Numbered from the stretch's first letter, positions 47,080 to 54,734 are shown. The stretch: DNA of 64,000 nucleotides from Serinicoccus kebangsaanensis (GCF_008919445.1 NZ_VSLG01000010.1:1-64000), one strand, 5' to 3'. The notes: generated by a model from the letters alone, not told the origin. Numbers and translations are program-made.

Positions 47080-47164
47080 CCTCGACCATTCGGCTGATAC
47101 AAAGCATGCACGGCGCTCGCAAGAATGTCAAGCAGCGTCATCGCGAGTCAAAAGGGATCTAACC

Positions 47165-47190
47165 CACTAAGAATGCTCACGAATAGTGAG
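47165..47190. repeat. Nested inverted repeats after the integrase gene
   Basis: CACTA (47165-47169) pairs with TAGTG (47184-47188), and CTCAC (47176-47180) pairs with GTGAG (47186-47190), within a locally AT-rich 100-bp tract. It may be the integrase terminator or part of a replication origin. Nothing else is visible in 47080-47198. Confidence 0.35.
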
Positions 47191-47198
47191 TCTGCAGG

Positions 47199-48560
47199 TC
47201 AGGAGCGCCATTCAATATCGACGGTCCCGTCATTCGGGCGGAACTTCCGCCCACGCTCGGCGGGGTTGAGGGTGACGGCGGCGAGCAGGTCGACCACCTC
47301 GCGCCTGCTGCCGAGGGGGAGGGCGTCGAATGCCTCACCGGGAGCTGGGGCGGTCAGTAGGGCGGCCAGGCTGGGGCCTGTCAGGGCGGCGCGAGCGGCC
47401 TCGGCTGCGCTGAGCTCGGCCCGTACCTTCTCGCTGGCGACGGCGAAGCGGCGGCCGTCGATGTGGCCGGCGTCGTAGTCGGCTTCGACCTGCGCGAGCC
47501 GGGAGCGGAGGCGGGCAACGTCGCTCGCGGCCTGCGCTGCCCGGCCTTCGTCCTTGTGCGGCGCCAGGGCCTCGGCTGCGTCGGGACGCTTGAGTCGGGC
47601 GCGGATCACGGCCGTGACGTAGGCGTCGATGCTCGCACCCATCCTCGTGATGTGCCCGCCCTCGGGGCAGCGGTAGCGGCCTCCGGAGTGCGAGCGCACC
47701 CGACCACCGCACACGCCGCACCGATACAGGCCCGAGCCGAGGTGCTTCCGGTCGGTCCCGGCGCGGTTGGTGATCCGCCGCGGGTCGGTGAGGCGTGCCT
47801 GCACGCTGTCGAAGGTGGCTTCGTCCACGATCGCCTGCCAGGTGCCCGCCTGGCCGGTCACCTCGCCACGGTAGACGGCGCGGCCTGCATACCGGGGATT
47901 CGTGAGGATCGTGCGGACCGTCGACGGATTCCAGGCCGCGCCTCGCCGCGTGGTGTGGCCCTGCTCGGCGAGCCACACCGTGATCCCTCGTAGGGAGTCC
48001 CCAGCGTCGAAGCGGGCGAAGATGGCGCGGACGGTCTCGGCCTCGTCGGGCACGACGTCACCGGCCACCGTGTAGCCGGTCAGTCGGACCCCCGCGGGTG
48101 GCTTGCCCCGGTCGGCCCTCTGGGCAGCGGCGCGCTTCTGGCGGGCGGACTTGCGCTCCACCTCGGCGCGGGCGACCGACGCCTTGATGCGGGCGAACAG
48201 TCGACCACCGTCGGTCGACAGGTCTGCCTCACCGTTGGCGGTCACCAGCATGAGGCCGCGCTCCTCGGCCGCGTCTATCCAGTCCTCGAGCTGGCGCGGC
48301 TGGCGGGTGAGCCGGTCTAGGTCCCAGCACACGAGGGCGTCGAAGCGGCCCGCGGCGTAGTCCTGCACCATGCGCTCGTAGGCAGGGCGGGCGACGGTGC
48401 GCTTGCTCGCGCTGACCGAGTTGTCGGTGTAGGTCTCGACCACCTCCCACCCTCGATCCGCCGCGATGCGCTCGCAGTCCTCGCGCTGCCGAGCGACGGC
48501 CAGGCGTTCCCCCGTGGCGTCCAGGGAGACGCGGAGGTAGATGGCGGTGCGTGTGGTCAT
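47199..48560 (-). CDS. Serine recombinase (integrase of the element)
   Basis: This 453-aa large serine integrase has the catalytic domain first, with nucleophile Ser12 in YLRVSLDATGE and DRLTRQPRQLEDW near 84. A recombinase domain follows (about 160-260: GYTVAGDVVPDEAETVRAIF, NPRYAGRAVYRGEV), then a zinc ribbon near 293 (YRCGVCGG, RYRCPEGG) and a coiled coil (about 350-400). It would cut at GTGGAGTTCCGC. It lies 24 nt from the right end of the element. A minus-strand TATCGT (48573-48568) 7 nt before the ATG suggests a leaderless start, with the promoter reaching across the attachment core. Confidence 0.93.
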   Translation of the reverse strand: MTTRTAIYLRVSLDATGERLAVARQREDCERIAADRGWEVVETYTDNSVSASKRTVARPAYERMVQDYAAGRFDALVCWDLDRLTRQPRQLEDWIDAAEERGLMLVTANGEADLSTDGGRLFARIKASVARAEVERKSARQKRAAAQRADRGKPPAGVRLTGYTVAGDVVPDEAETVRAIFARFDAGDSLRGITVWLAEQGHTTRRGAAWNPSTVRTILTNPRYAGRAVYRGEVTGQAGTWQAIVDEATFDSVQARLTDPRRITNRAGTDRKHLGSGLYRCGVCGGRVRSHSGGRYRCPEGGHITRMGASIDAYVTAVIRARLKRPDAAEALAPHKDEGRAAQAASDVARLRSRLAQVEADYDAGHIDGRRFAVASEKVRAELSAAEAARAALTGPSLAALLTAPAPGEAFDALPLGSRREVVDLLAAVTLNPAERGRKFRPNDGTVDIEWRS

Positions 48561-48583
48561 ATGTTGTACGATAGCGTAACGAG

Positions 48584-48595
48584 GTGGAGTTCCGC
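48584..48595 (+). repeat. Right attachment core (attR)
   Basis: GTGGAGTTCCGC here is identical to 36760-36771 in ychF. It is followed by TTCAACGTGTAG, which restores the canonical ychF ending. Confidence 0.92.
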
Positions 48596-48607
48596 TTCAA
48601 CGTGTAG
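48584..48607 (+). pseudogene. ychF: Displaced 3' end of ychF
   Basis: Read in the ychF frame, these 24 bases encode Val-Glu-Phe-Arg-Phe-Asn-Val-stop, the conserved C-terminus of actinobacterial YchF. It was cut from the gene body by the insertion. Joining 36771 to 48596 rebuilds a 361-aa YchF. Confidence 0.92.
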
Positions 48608-48647
48608 CTCCTGACGCGGTCGCGGGCGATGGCTCGGCGTGCCGCCC

Positions 48648-48717
48648 GACGTGCACGATGTCGATCACTCGGCGCTGACCTGCGGTGGGGTATGCCGCGC
48701 ACGGCATCGTGCACGTC
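48648..48717. repeat. 13-bp inverted repeat between ychF remnant and MetAP gene
   Basis: GACGTGCACGATG (48648-48660) and CATCGTGCACGTC (48705-48717) are perfect 13-bp inverted repeats with 44 nt between. Each arm contains the palindrome CGTGCACG. It may be the original ychF/MetAP bidirectional terminator or a protein-binding pair. The rest of 48608-48751 shows no gene. Confidence 0.5.
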
Positions 48718-48751
48718 CGTCGGCACGTGAGGGGCCGGTCGGGGAGGGGGC

Positions 48752-49531
48752 TCAGCGACGAAGAGCGGGTGCGGTGAGCACCTCGGCACCGTCGTGGGTG
48801 ATGGCGATGGTGTGCTCGCTGTGCGCGGTCCGGGCACCGGTCGCGCTGCGCAGCGTCCACCCGTCGGCGTCGACGACGAGCCGGTCGGTGTCGGCCATGA
48901 CCCAGGGCTCCAGCGCGAGCATCAGACCCGGGCGCAGCCGGTAGCCGCGGCCGGGTCGCCCGGTGTTGGCCACGTGCGGGTCCTGGTGCATGGTCGTCCC
49001 GATGCCGTGCCCGCCGAACTCGAGGTTGATCGGGTAGCCGGCGTCGGAGAGCACGGTGCCGATCGCGTGGGAGAGATCACCGATGCGGGCTCCCGGTCGC
49101 GCGGCGGCGATGCCGGCGGTGAGCGCACGCTCGGTGGTGTCGATCATCCGCTGGTCCTCGGGGGAGCGGGGCCGGCCGACGACGAAGCTGATGGCCGCGT
49201 CGGCGGCGACGCCGTGGAGACTGACCGCGAGGTCGAGGGAGAGCAGGTCCCCGTCGGCCAGCCGGTCGTCGTGCGGCAGCCCGTGCAGGACGGCGTCGTT
49301 GACGGAGGTGCAGATCCAGTGCCCGAACGGGCCGTCGCCGAAGGAGGGCGCATAGTCCACGTAGCAGGACTGCGCCCCGGCCTCGAGGATCATCTCCTGG
49401 GCCCACCGGTCGATGTCGAGCAGGTTCGTGCCGACCTGGGTGCGCTCCTTGACGGTCCGGAGGATCTCGCCGACGAGGCGTCCGGTCCGGCGTGCCTGGT
49501 CCACCTGGGTCGGGGTGAGGATCTCGATCAC
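48752..49531 (-). CDS. map: Type I methionine aminopeptidase
   Basis: This 259-aa enzyme removes the N-terminal Met from new proteins. Metal ligands appear in order: Asp in LSLDLAVSLHG, Asp in AADAAISFVV, His in GGHGIGTTMHQDPHV, Glu in LALEPWVM and Glu in HSEHTIAI. It has the cytosolic type I length and no zinc-finger extension. GTG 49531 lies 6 nt after a minus-strand TATAGT (49543-49538), a leaderless arrangement. It diverges from an XRE regulator gene 46 nt away, which is not the usual secY-adk-map context, so this is probably an additional copy. Confidence 0.93.
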   Translation of the reverse strand: MIEILTPTQVDQARRTGRLVGEILRTVKERTQVGTNLLDIDRWAQEMILEAGAQSCYVDYAPSFGDGPFGHWICTSVNDAVLHGLPHDDRLADGDLLSLDLAVSLHGVAADAAISFVVGRPRSPEDQRMIDTTERALTAGIAAARPGARIGDLSHAIGTVLSDAGYPINLEFGGHGIGTTMHQDPHVANTGRPGRGYRLRPGLMLALEPWVMADTDRLVVDADGWTLRSATGARTAHSEHTIAITHDGAEVLTAPALRR

Positions 49532-49577
49532 CCAATAACTATACCGTCCAGATCATCCCGGTACTAGAATCCCGGAC
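49532..49577. promoter_or_regulatory. Divergent leaderless promoters of map and the XRE gene
   Basis: In 46 bp, minus-strand TATAGT (49543-49538) serves map and plus-strand TAGAAT (49565-49570) serves the XRE gene, 6 and 7 nt from their start codons. TACCG (49542-49546) and CGGTA (49559-49563) form an inverted repeat between them, a natural operator for the XRE protein. Confidence 0.6.
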
Positions 49578-49844
49578 ATGGTGAGACTTCCGCTCGCGCC
49601 GGAGGAGATCGAACGCGGCAAGCGCCTCGGCGCCCTGCTCCGGCTGGCCCGTGGCCCGCGCTCGATCCTCGACGTCGCGCTCGACGCCCGCGTGTCGCCC
49701 GAGACGCTGCGCAAGATCGAGACGGGCCGGGTGGCCACGCCGGCGTTCTCGACGGTCGCTGCCGTCACGGGCGTGCTCGGACTCTCCCTGGACGAGGTGT
49801 GGGCGCAGGTGACCGCTCCCGCGGACGACGTCTCCCGGGTCTGA
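49578..49844 (+). CDS. XRE-family helix-turn-helix regulator
   Basis: This 88-aa protein is a single HTH domain: RGKRLGALLRLARG, then SILDVALDARVSPETLRKIETGR with the recognition helix, and VAAVTGVLGLSLDEVW. It has no effector domain. It diverges from map across a 46-bp promoter region and probably controls itself and map (inference). ATG 49578 is leaderless. Confidence 0.85.
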   Translation: MVRLPLAPEEIERGKRLGALLRLARGPRSILDVALDARVSPETLRKIETGRVATPAFSTVAAVTGVLGLSLDEVWAQVTAPADDVSRV

Positions 49845-49891
49845 CAGCACACCTGTCAGGCCGTCGGCGTCATCGGCGCCGTGGCTGGGGC

Positions 49892-50278
49892 TCAGCCGAC
49901 GGCGGACCGGCGCTCGCGGCGCACCGCGACGAACGAGCGGACGCCGAGCACGACATACCCCACCAGCAGCACGAAGGTGACGGTGCCGGAGATGACGGCC
50001 AGCGGCCGCTCGGCCTCGCCCGCGACCAGGTCGCCCAGACCCATGACGTTGCGCAGCGTCCCGAGGGCTCCGACCACGGCGACCACCAGGGCCGCGTGGA
50101 TCCAGACCTTGGGGTTGCTGCGTCCCAGCACGCCGCAGACCGCCAGCACCACACCCAGGATGGCCGGGATGAGGGCCGTCCAGCTGGACATGCCGGCGGC
50201 GATCCAGCCGATCACCCCCACCGCGACGAGCAGGACGCCCAGGGTGACGGTGGTGCGCGGCATGGACGAGTTCTGCAT
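49892..50278 (-). CDS. Small four-helix membrane protein, unknown function
   Basis: This 128-aa protein has four membrane segments (about 9-28, 31-50, 56-80, 92-115) and a basic C-terminus (RSFVAVRRERRS). No family is recognised with certainty. ATG 50278 follows AAGGAGCACC. It stands alone between the XRE gene and the MFS gene. Confidence 0.7.
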   Translation of the reverse strand: MQNSSMPRTTVTLGVLLVAVGVIGWIAAGMSSWTALIPAILGVVLAVCGVLGRSNPKVWIHAALVVAVVGALGTLRNVMGLGDLVAGEAERPLAVISGTVTFVLLVGYVVLGVRSFVAVRRERRSAVG

Positions 50279-50398
50279 GGTGCTCCTTCTCGGTGTCCCG
50301 GCTGAGGTCTAAGCGTAGCCAAGCGGCGAGCGTCGGGCCCGGACGGCAGGCGGATGTCGGTGCCGCCGCCTAGCATGCTCGGGTGACCAGGGTGCGAC

Positions 50399-51847
50399 GT
50401 GACGGCTGAGCCGGAGACCGAGACCGACACCGCACCCGAGCCGGACCCGGCACGCTGGCGGATCCTCGCCGTCACGCTCGCGGTGGGCTTCATGTCCCTG
50501 CTCGACGTGACGATCGTCAACGTCGCGATCCCCTCGATGCGCAGCGGCCTGGACACCTCCGCCGCCACCATCCAGTGGGTCGTCTCGGGGTATGCCCTGA
50601 GCTTCGGCCTGATGCTGGTCACCGGTGGACGGCTCGGGGACGCCTGGGGCCGGCGACGGCTCATGCTCGTCGGACTCGCCGGGTTCGTCCTCGCCAGCGC
50701 GGCCTGCGGCCTGGCCCCCACGGCCGGCGTGCTGGTGGCCGCGCGCCTGGTCCAGGGCATCTCCGCCGGTCTGCTGGCGCCGCAGAACACCGGCCTCATC
50801 CAGGAGCTCTTCTCCGGCGCGGAGCGCGGCAGGGCCTTCGGGCTCTTCGGCCTCGTGGTCTCGGTGGCCTCCGCGGTCGGCCCGGTGCTCGGCGGCGTCA
50901 TCATCGCGCTCGCCGGCGACGACGGGGGCTGGCGCTGGATCTTCCTGGTCAACGTGCCCATCGGGGTGGTGCTGCTCGTGGCGATCGCCCGGATGGTGCC
51001 GGACACGCGCGCCGAGGGTGAGGCGGCGGACGCACGGCTGGACCTCGTCGGCGCCGTGCTGCTCGGCCTCGCGGTGCTGTGCCTGCTGCTGCCGGTGGTG
51101 GCCCTCGAGTCGGGGGAGACCCGGCTGCTCGTGCTGCTCGCCGGGGTGCCGGCCTTCGGCTGGGCGTTCGTCGTCTGGGAGCGGCGGCTCAGCCGCGGCG
51201 GCGGGGCGCCCCTGCTGGACGTCGCGCTGCTGCGCCGCACCCCCGGCTACGGCAACGGCATCGTGGTCGGCTCGCTCTACTTCACCGGCTTCACCGGCGT
51301 CTTCCTCGTGCTCTCGGTCTACCTGCAGGACGGTCTGGGCTACTCGACCCTGGCGACCGGGCTGCTGCTCACCCCCTTCGCCGTCGGGTCGGCCGTGTCC
51401 TCGCCGTGGGCCGGCCGGGCCGTCTCCCGGGTGGGTCGTCCGCTGGTCGTCTGGGCCCTCGTGGTCATGATGACCGGGCTGGTGCTGCTGGCGCTCCTGG
51501 CCGGCTGGGCGCAGGACCGGCCCTGGCTCTGGGCCGCTCTCGCGCTGCCGCTGCTGCTCGCCGGACTGGGCGGCGGAGCCGTCGTCTCACCGAACTTCAC
51601 CCTGACCCTGGCGCAGGTGCCGCCGCGGATGGGCGGCGCGGCCGGTGGTGCGCTGCAGACCGGTCAGCGGGTCGGCTCGGCCATCGGTGCCGCCGTGCTC
51701 ATCACGGCCTACCAGCTCGGTGCGGGCTCGGACCAGGACCCGGGTGCCGGGCTCCGCGCGGCGATCGCGACGGCGCTGGCGCTGCTGCTCGCGGCCCTCG
51801 GCGCAGCCGTCTGGGACGGGTGGCGGCGGCGCGCACGCCGCAGCTGA
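50399..51847 (+). CDS. MFS multidrug exporter (DHA2 family)
   Basis: This 482-aa transporter probably has 14 membrane helices. It shows the DHA2 start LDVTIVNVAIPSMR near residue 40, the MFS loop GGRLGDAWGRRR near 78, motif C at VSVASAVGPVLGG near 155, and WRWIFLVNVPIG, which is typical of EmrB/QacA-type exporters. The drug is unknown. GTG 50399 was used. A TAGCAT -10 box at 50371-50376 would start mRNA near GTG 50383, which opens an 8-codon reading frame overlapping this start. Confidence 0.87.
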   Translation: MTAEPETETDTAPEPDPARWRILAVTLAVGFMSLLDVTIVNVAIPSMRSGLDTSAATIQWVVSGYALSFGLMLVTGGRLGDAWGRRRLMLVGLAGFVLASAACGLAPTAGVLVAARLVQGISAGLLAPQNTGLIQELFSGAERGRAFGLFGLVVSVASAVGPVLGGVIIALAGDDGGWRWIFLVNVPIGVVLLVAIARMVPDTRAEGEAADARLDLVGAVLLGLAVLCLLLPVVALESGETRLLVLLAGVPAFGWAFVVWERRLSRGGGAPLLDVALLRRTPGYGNGIVVGSLYFTGFTGVFLVLSVYLQDGLGYSTLATGLLLTPFAVGSAVSSPWAGRAVSRVGRPLVVWALVVMMTGLVLLALLAGWAQDRPWLWAALALPLLLAGLGGGAVVSPNFTLTLAQVPPRMGGAAGGALQTGQRVGSAIGAAVLITAYQLGAGSDQDPGAGLRAAIATALALLLAALGAAVWDGWRRRARRS

Positions 51848-51883
51848 CCCGGACCCGGCCACGGGCCGTGGCACGCCCGCCGC

Positions 51884-53314
51884 TCAGGCGCGCGGCGCGG
51901 TGAACGCGGCGAGGAAGTCGACCAGCAGCCCGGCGCTCTGCTCGCGCGGGAGGCCCTCGATCAGCGCCAGCACCGCGGCGAGGTCCAGCTCCCCGCTCTC
52001 CCGGGCGGCGTGCGCCAGGGCCACCGGGTCGGGAAGGGCGCCTGCACCGGGCGGACCCTCCGCGGCCGCCGGGCCGGGGGGCCGCCCGCGCACGTCGTCG
52101 GCGCCGTCGGTCAGGGCCCGGCCGAGCTCGGCCAGCACGCGGGTCGTCACCGGGGTGATGGTCAGGTGCGTGGACCGGGGGATCGTCGTGCCGTCGGCCT
52201 GGGTCAGGGCCGGCTGCCCCTGCAGGACGAAGCCGCGCCGCGCGACCGCGGTGGCCCAGGCGTGCGGGTCGACCCGCTCGGCCTCCGGGAGGCCCGGGTC
52301 CGTCGTGACCGCGAGCAACGGACCGACCGGCTCCCCGACCAGACGCAGCCCGCGGACCCGGTCGAGCACCTGGCGCACCGACGCCGTCGCCTCGACGACC
52401 GACGCGGTGAGACCGGCATACCCCTGCGGCCCGAGCCGGGTCACCACCGCCCACGCCGCCGCGAGCGACATCGCCGAGCGGGAGCCCAGGGCCGTCGGGT
52501 TGACGACCGGGTATCCCGGCCAGTCGGTGAGCGCGTAGTAGCGCGCCCGGTCCAGGTCCGGGTCGGTGAAGAGCAGCACCGACGCGCCCTTGGGGGCGTA
52601 GCCGAACTTGTGCAGGTCGGCCGAGATGCTCGTGACGCCGGGGACGGACAGGTCCCACGCCTCCGCCCCCGGCCACCACGGCAGCACGAAGCCACCGACG
52701 CAGGCGTCCACGTGGCACGGGAGGTCGCGGGCGGTCGCAGCCGCCGCGATCTCGGCGACCGGGTCCAGCACGCCGTGCGGGTAGGCCGGTGCGCTCGCGA
52801 CGACCAGCGCCGTCGCGTCGTCCAGGTGCTCCACCAGCCGCGCTGCCGGGAGGGTGCCGCTCGCGGGGTCCACCGGGACGGCGGTCACCTCGAGCCCCAG
52901 GTAGTGCGCGGCCTTGTGGAAGGCGGCGTGCGCCGTGCTGGGGGCGACGATGCGCGGGGTCGCGCGACTGCCCGGATGACGCTCGCGCCAGCGCTCCCGC
53001 GCGGCCAGCACCGCCAGCAGGATGCTCTCGGTGCCGCCTGAGGTGACCGCCCCGACGGTGCCCGGCCCTCCACCCAGCACGTCCCGGGCGAAGGTCACCA
53101 GGTCCGCCTGCATCAGCGCCACCGAGCCGAACGTCGTCGGGTCCAGCGCGTTGACGGCCTGCACCTGGGCGGCGGCCGCGCCGGCCAGCTCGTCCAGCTC
53201 GGCCAGGCCGCTGTCGTAGACGTAGCTGAGCACCCGGCCGCCGTGCGTGGGCGCGTCGTGCTCGCGGTAGGCCGCCAGCTGGGCGAGCACCTGGTCCGGG
53301 GTGGGCTGGGTCAC
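51884..53314 (-). CDS. PLP-dependent group II decarboxylase/lyase
   Basis: This 476-aa enzyme has the group II fold: TSGGTESILLAVLAARE near 94 (phosphate-binding), VDACVGGFVLPWW near 215 (Asp pairing with the ring N) and SISADLHKFGYAPKG near 244 with the PLP lysine. The pattern is close to glutamate decarboxylases and sphingosine-phosphate-lyase-like proteins. The C-terminal 75 residues are an Ala/Pro linker and a small helical domain. GTG 53314 overlaps the transporter stop by 4 nt, so enzyme and transporter likely share a substrate. Substrate is not readable. Confidence 0.82.
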   Translation of the reverse strand: MTQPTPDQVLAQLAAYREHDAPTHGGRVLSYVYDSGLAELDELAGAAAAQVQAVNALDPTTFGSVALMQADLVTFARDVLGGGPGTVGAVTSGGTESILLAVLAARERWRERHPGSRATPRIVAPSTAHAAFHKAAHYLGLEVTAVPVDPASGTLPAARLVEHLDDATALVVASAPAYPHGVLDPVAEIAAAATARDLPCHVDACVGGFVLPWWPGAEAWDLSVPGVTSISADLHKFGYAPKGASVLLFTDPDLDRARYYALTDWPGYPVVNPTALGSRSAMSLAAAWAVVTRLGPQGYAGLTASVVEATASVRQVLDRVRGLRLVGEPVGPLLAVTTDPGLPEAERVDPHAWATAVARRGFVLQGQPALTQADGTTIPRSTHLTITPVTTRVLAELGRALTDGADDVRGRPPGPAAAEGPPGAGALPDPVALAHAARESGELDLAAVLALIEGLPREQSAGLLVDFLAAFTAPRA

Positions 53315-54654
53315 GGGCTGCCTTCCGTCACGACGGCGGGGGTCACGGGTGCCGGATCGACGTAGCGCCGCAGCGCGACGAGGCTCAGGGCGACCAGCGC
53401 GGCCGGGAGGAGGGAGAAGGCGAGCACGATCGCGGTGGAGGCGGCCTCGGGCTGGGTCAGCTGCTCCCCGGCGGTGCTGGAGCGGAAGCCGGTGAGCCCC
53501 AGCAGGACGAGCATGACCACCGGGCCGAGGGCCAGACCCGTCGTCTCGCCGGCGGTCCACAGCCCGCTCATCGCCCCGCCGCGCTCGCGACCCGCGGCGC
53601 TGATGACGTCGGGGAGCATGGCGAGCAGGAAGAGCTGCATGCCGGCGTAGGCCACGCCCGCCACCCCCACGGCCAGGTAGACCCACCACCCCGGGGCCCA
53701 GACCAGCCCCGCCAGGCAGGCCGTCGCGGCGGCGAAGACGAGCGAGGCGGCCCGCAGCGCGGCGGGCTTGCCGCGACCGGCGGCATACCTCGTCCACAGC
53801 GGCATGACCAGCAGCGCCGGCGCCACGAGCGCGACGAAGAGGAAGGTCAGCGCGGCCTGGTCGCCGAGGGTGTAGGTCGCGACGTACTGGGCCGCGGCGA
53901 GCATCACGCCGGTTGCGAGCGCCTGCAGCACGAAGACCGTGAGCAGGGTCCGGTAGGCCTGCTCCTCGCGCCAGACGACCAGCCCGGCCCGGTAGCCGGA
54001 CAGGGCGGTGGTGGCCTGCGTCCCGGTCGTGCCGGAGAGGTGGCGGCGGGTGCCCACGATGGTGGCCAGCATGCCGGCGAGCAGCAGCACCGCGATCCCG
54101 AGCGCCATCCAGAGGTAGCCGGCGTGGCCGCCGCCGGCCGCGTCGCGGATGGCCGGACCACCGGCGCCGACGAGCAGGATCGCCAGCGCCAGCGTCGCGA
54201 TCCGCCACGCCAGGACGCGGGTGCGCTCGGCGTAGTCGCTGGTCAGGTCGGCCGGGAGCGCGATGTAGGGGACCTGGAAGCAGGAGAAGGACGTCGTCGC
54301 CAGCACGAAGAAGACGAGCACCCAGAGGCCGGCGGCGACCGGACCGAGACCCTCCGGGGTGGCGAACATGCCCACGAACCCGAGGGGGAGGGTGAGCGCC
54401 CCCAGCAGCATCAGCCGGGTCCGGCCCGCCCTCGACGCCGCCTGCCGGTCGCTGCGGGCCCCCACGACCGGGTCGATGAGGACATCCCACACCTTCGGGA
54501 CGATGACGACCAGCGTGGCCAGCAGCGCGGGGACGGCGAGCGTGTCGGTGAGGTAGTAGGCCAGGACCAGGCCGGGCAGCGTGCTGAACCCGCCGGTGCC
54601 GACACTGCCCGCGGCATACCCGAGCACGGCCGGGCGGGGGACACGACGCTGCAT
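53311..54654 (-). CDS. MFS transporter of the GPH/MelB (MFS_2) type
   Basis: This 447-aa membrane protein has about 12 helices and the GPH cation-symporter start (YAAGSVGTGGFSTLPGLVLAYYLTD split), PKVWDVLIDPVVGARSDR near 54, and SCFQVPYIALPADLT near 123. Family members carry sugars, or lysolipids in eukaryotic homologues. ATG 54654 lies 8 nt after minus-strand TAGGCT (54668-54663). It leads the two-gene unit with the PLP enzyme. Confidence 0.85.
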   Translation of the reverse strand: MQRRVPRPAVLGYAAGSVGTGGFSTLPGLVLAYYLTDTLAVPALLATLVVIVPKVWDVLIDPVVGARSDRQAASRAGRTRLMLLGALTLPLGFVGMFATPEGLGPVAAGLWVLVFFVLATTSFSCFQVPYIALPADLTSDYAERTRVLAWRIATLALAILLVGAGGPAIRDAAGGGHAGYLWMALGIAVLLLAGMLATIVGTRRHLSGTTGTQATTALSGYRAGLVVWREEQAYRTLLTVFVLQALATGVMLAAAQYVATYTLGDQAALTFLFVALVAPALLVMPLWTRYAAGRGKPAALRAASLVFAAATACLAGLVWAPGWWVYLAVGVAGVAYAGMQLFLLAMLPDVISAAGRERGGAMSGLWTAGETTGLALGPVVMLVLLGLTGFRSSTAGEQLTQPEAASTAIVLAFSLLPAALVALSLVALRRYVDPAPVTPAVVTEGSP

Positions 54655-54662
54655 GGCGCGTC

Positions 54663-54726
54663 AGCCTAGCGGTGCCCTCGGCAGGTCCTGCCGACGTGGC
54701 CGGGGGGCGGACCCGCCCGCTAGCCT
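54663..54726. promoter_or_regulatory. Divergent promoters, transporter unit and epimerase-like gene
   Basis: Minus-strand TAGGCT (54668-54663) and plus-strand TAGCCT (54721-54726) each lie 8 nt from their start codons (54654 and 54735). Both genes appear leaderless. The 52 bp between hold no further clear signal. Confidence 0.5.
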
Positions 54727-54734
54727 TCGGCCCC

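Larger units (their letters stand above)
36760..48595. mobile_element. Integrative element in the 3' end of ychF (serine recombinase; possible phage satellite)
   Basis: The element is bounded by a 12-bp direct repeat, GTGGAGTTCCGC, at 36760-36771 and 48584-48595, and is about 11.8 kb long. The right copy is followed by TTCAACGTGTAG, the missing ychF ending. It encodes a serine recombinase at the right end, an AlpA-like excisionase, a primase-polymerase/ATPase and about ten further minus-strand genes, mostly overlapping by 1-4 nt. A terminase-small-subunit-like gene is present, but no large terminase, portal, capsid, tail, relaxase or mating genes. This suggests a phage-inducible-island-like satellite or a replicating integrative plasmid. 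The leftmost gene (36801-37424) has visibly lower GC and different codon use. Confidence 0.93.

Noticed and set aside
36760-48595. Element considered as tRNA-targeted or as an insertion sequence
   Set aside because: No tRNA is present at either end, there are no terminal inverted repeats, and the recombinase is a large serine integrase with a core inside ychF.
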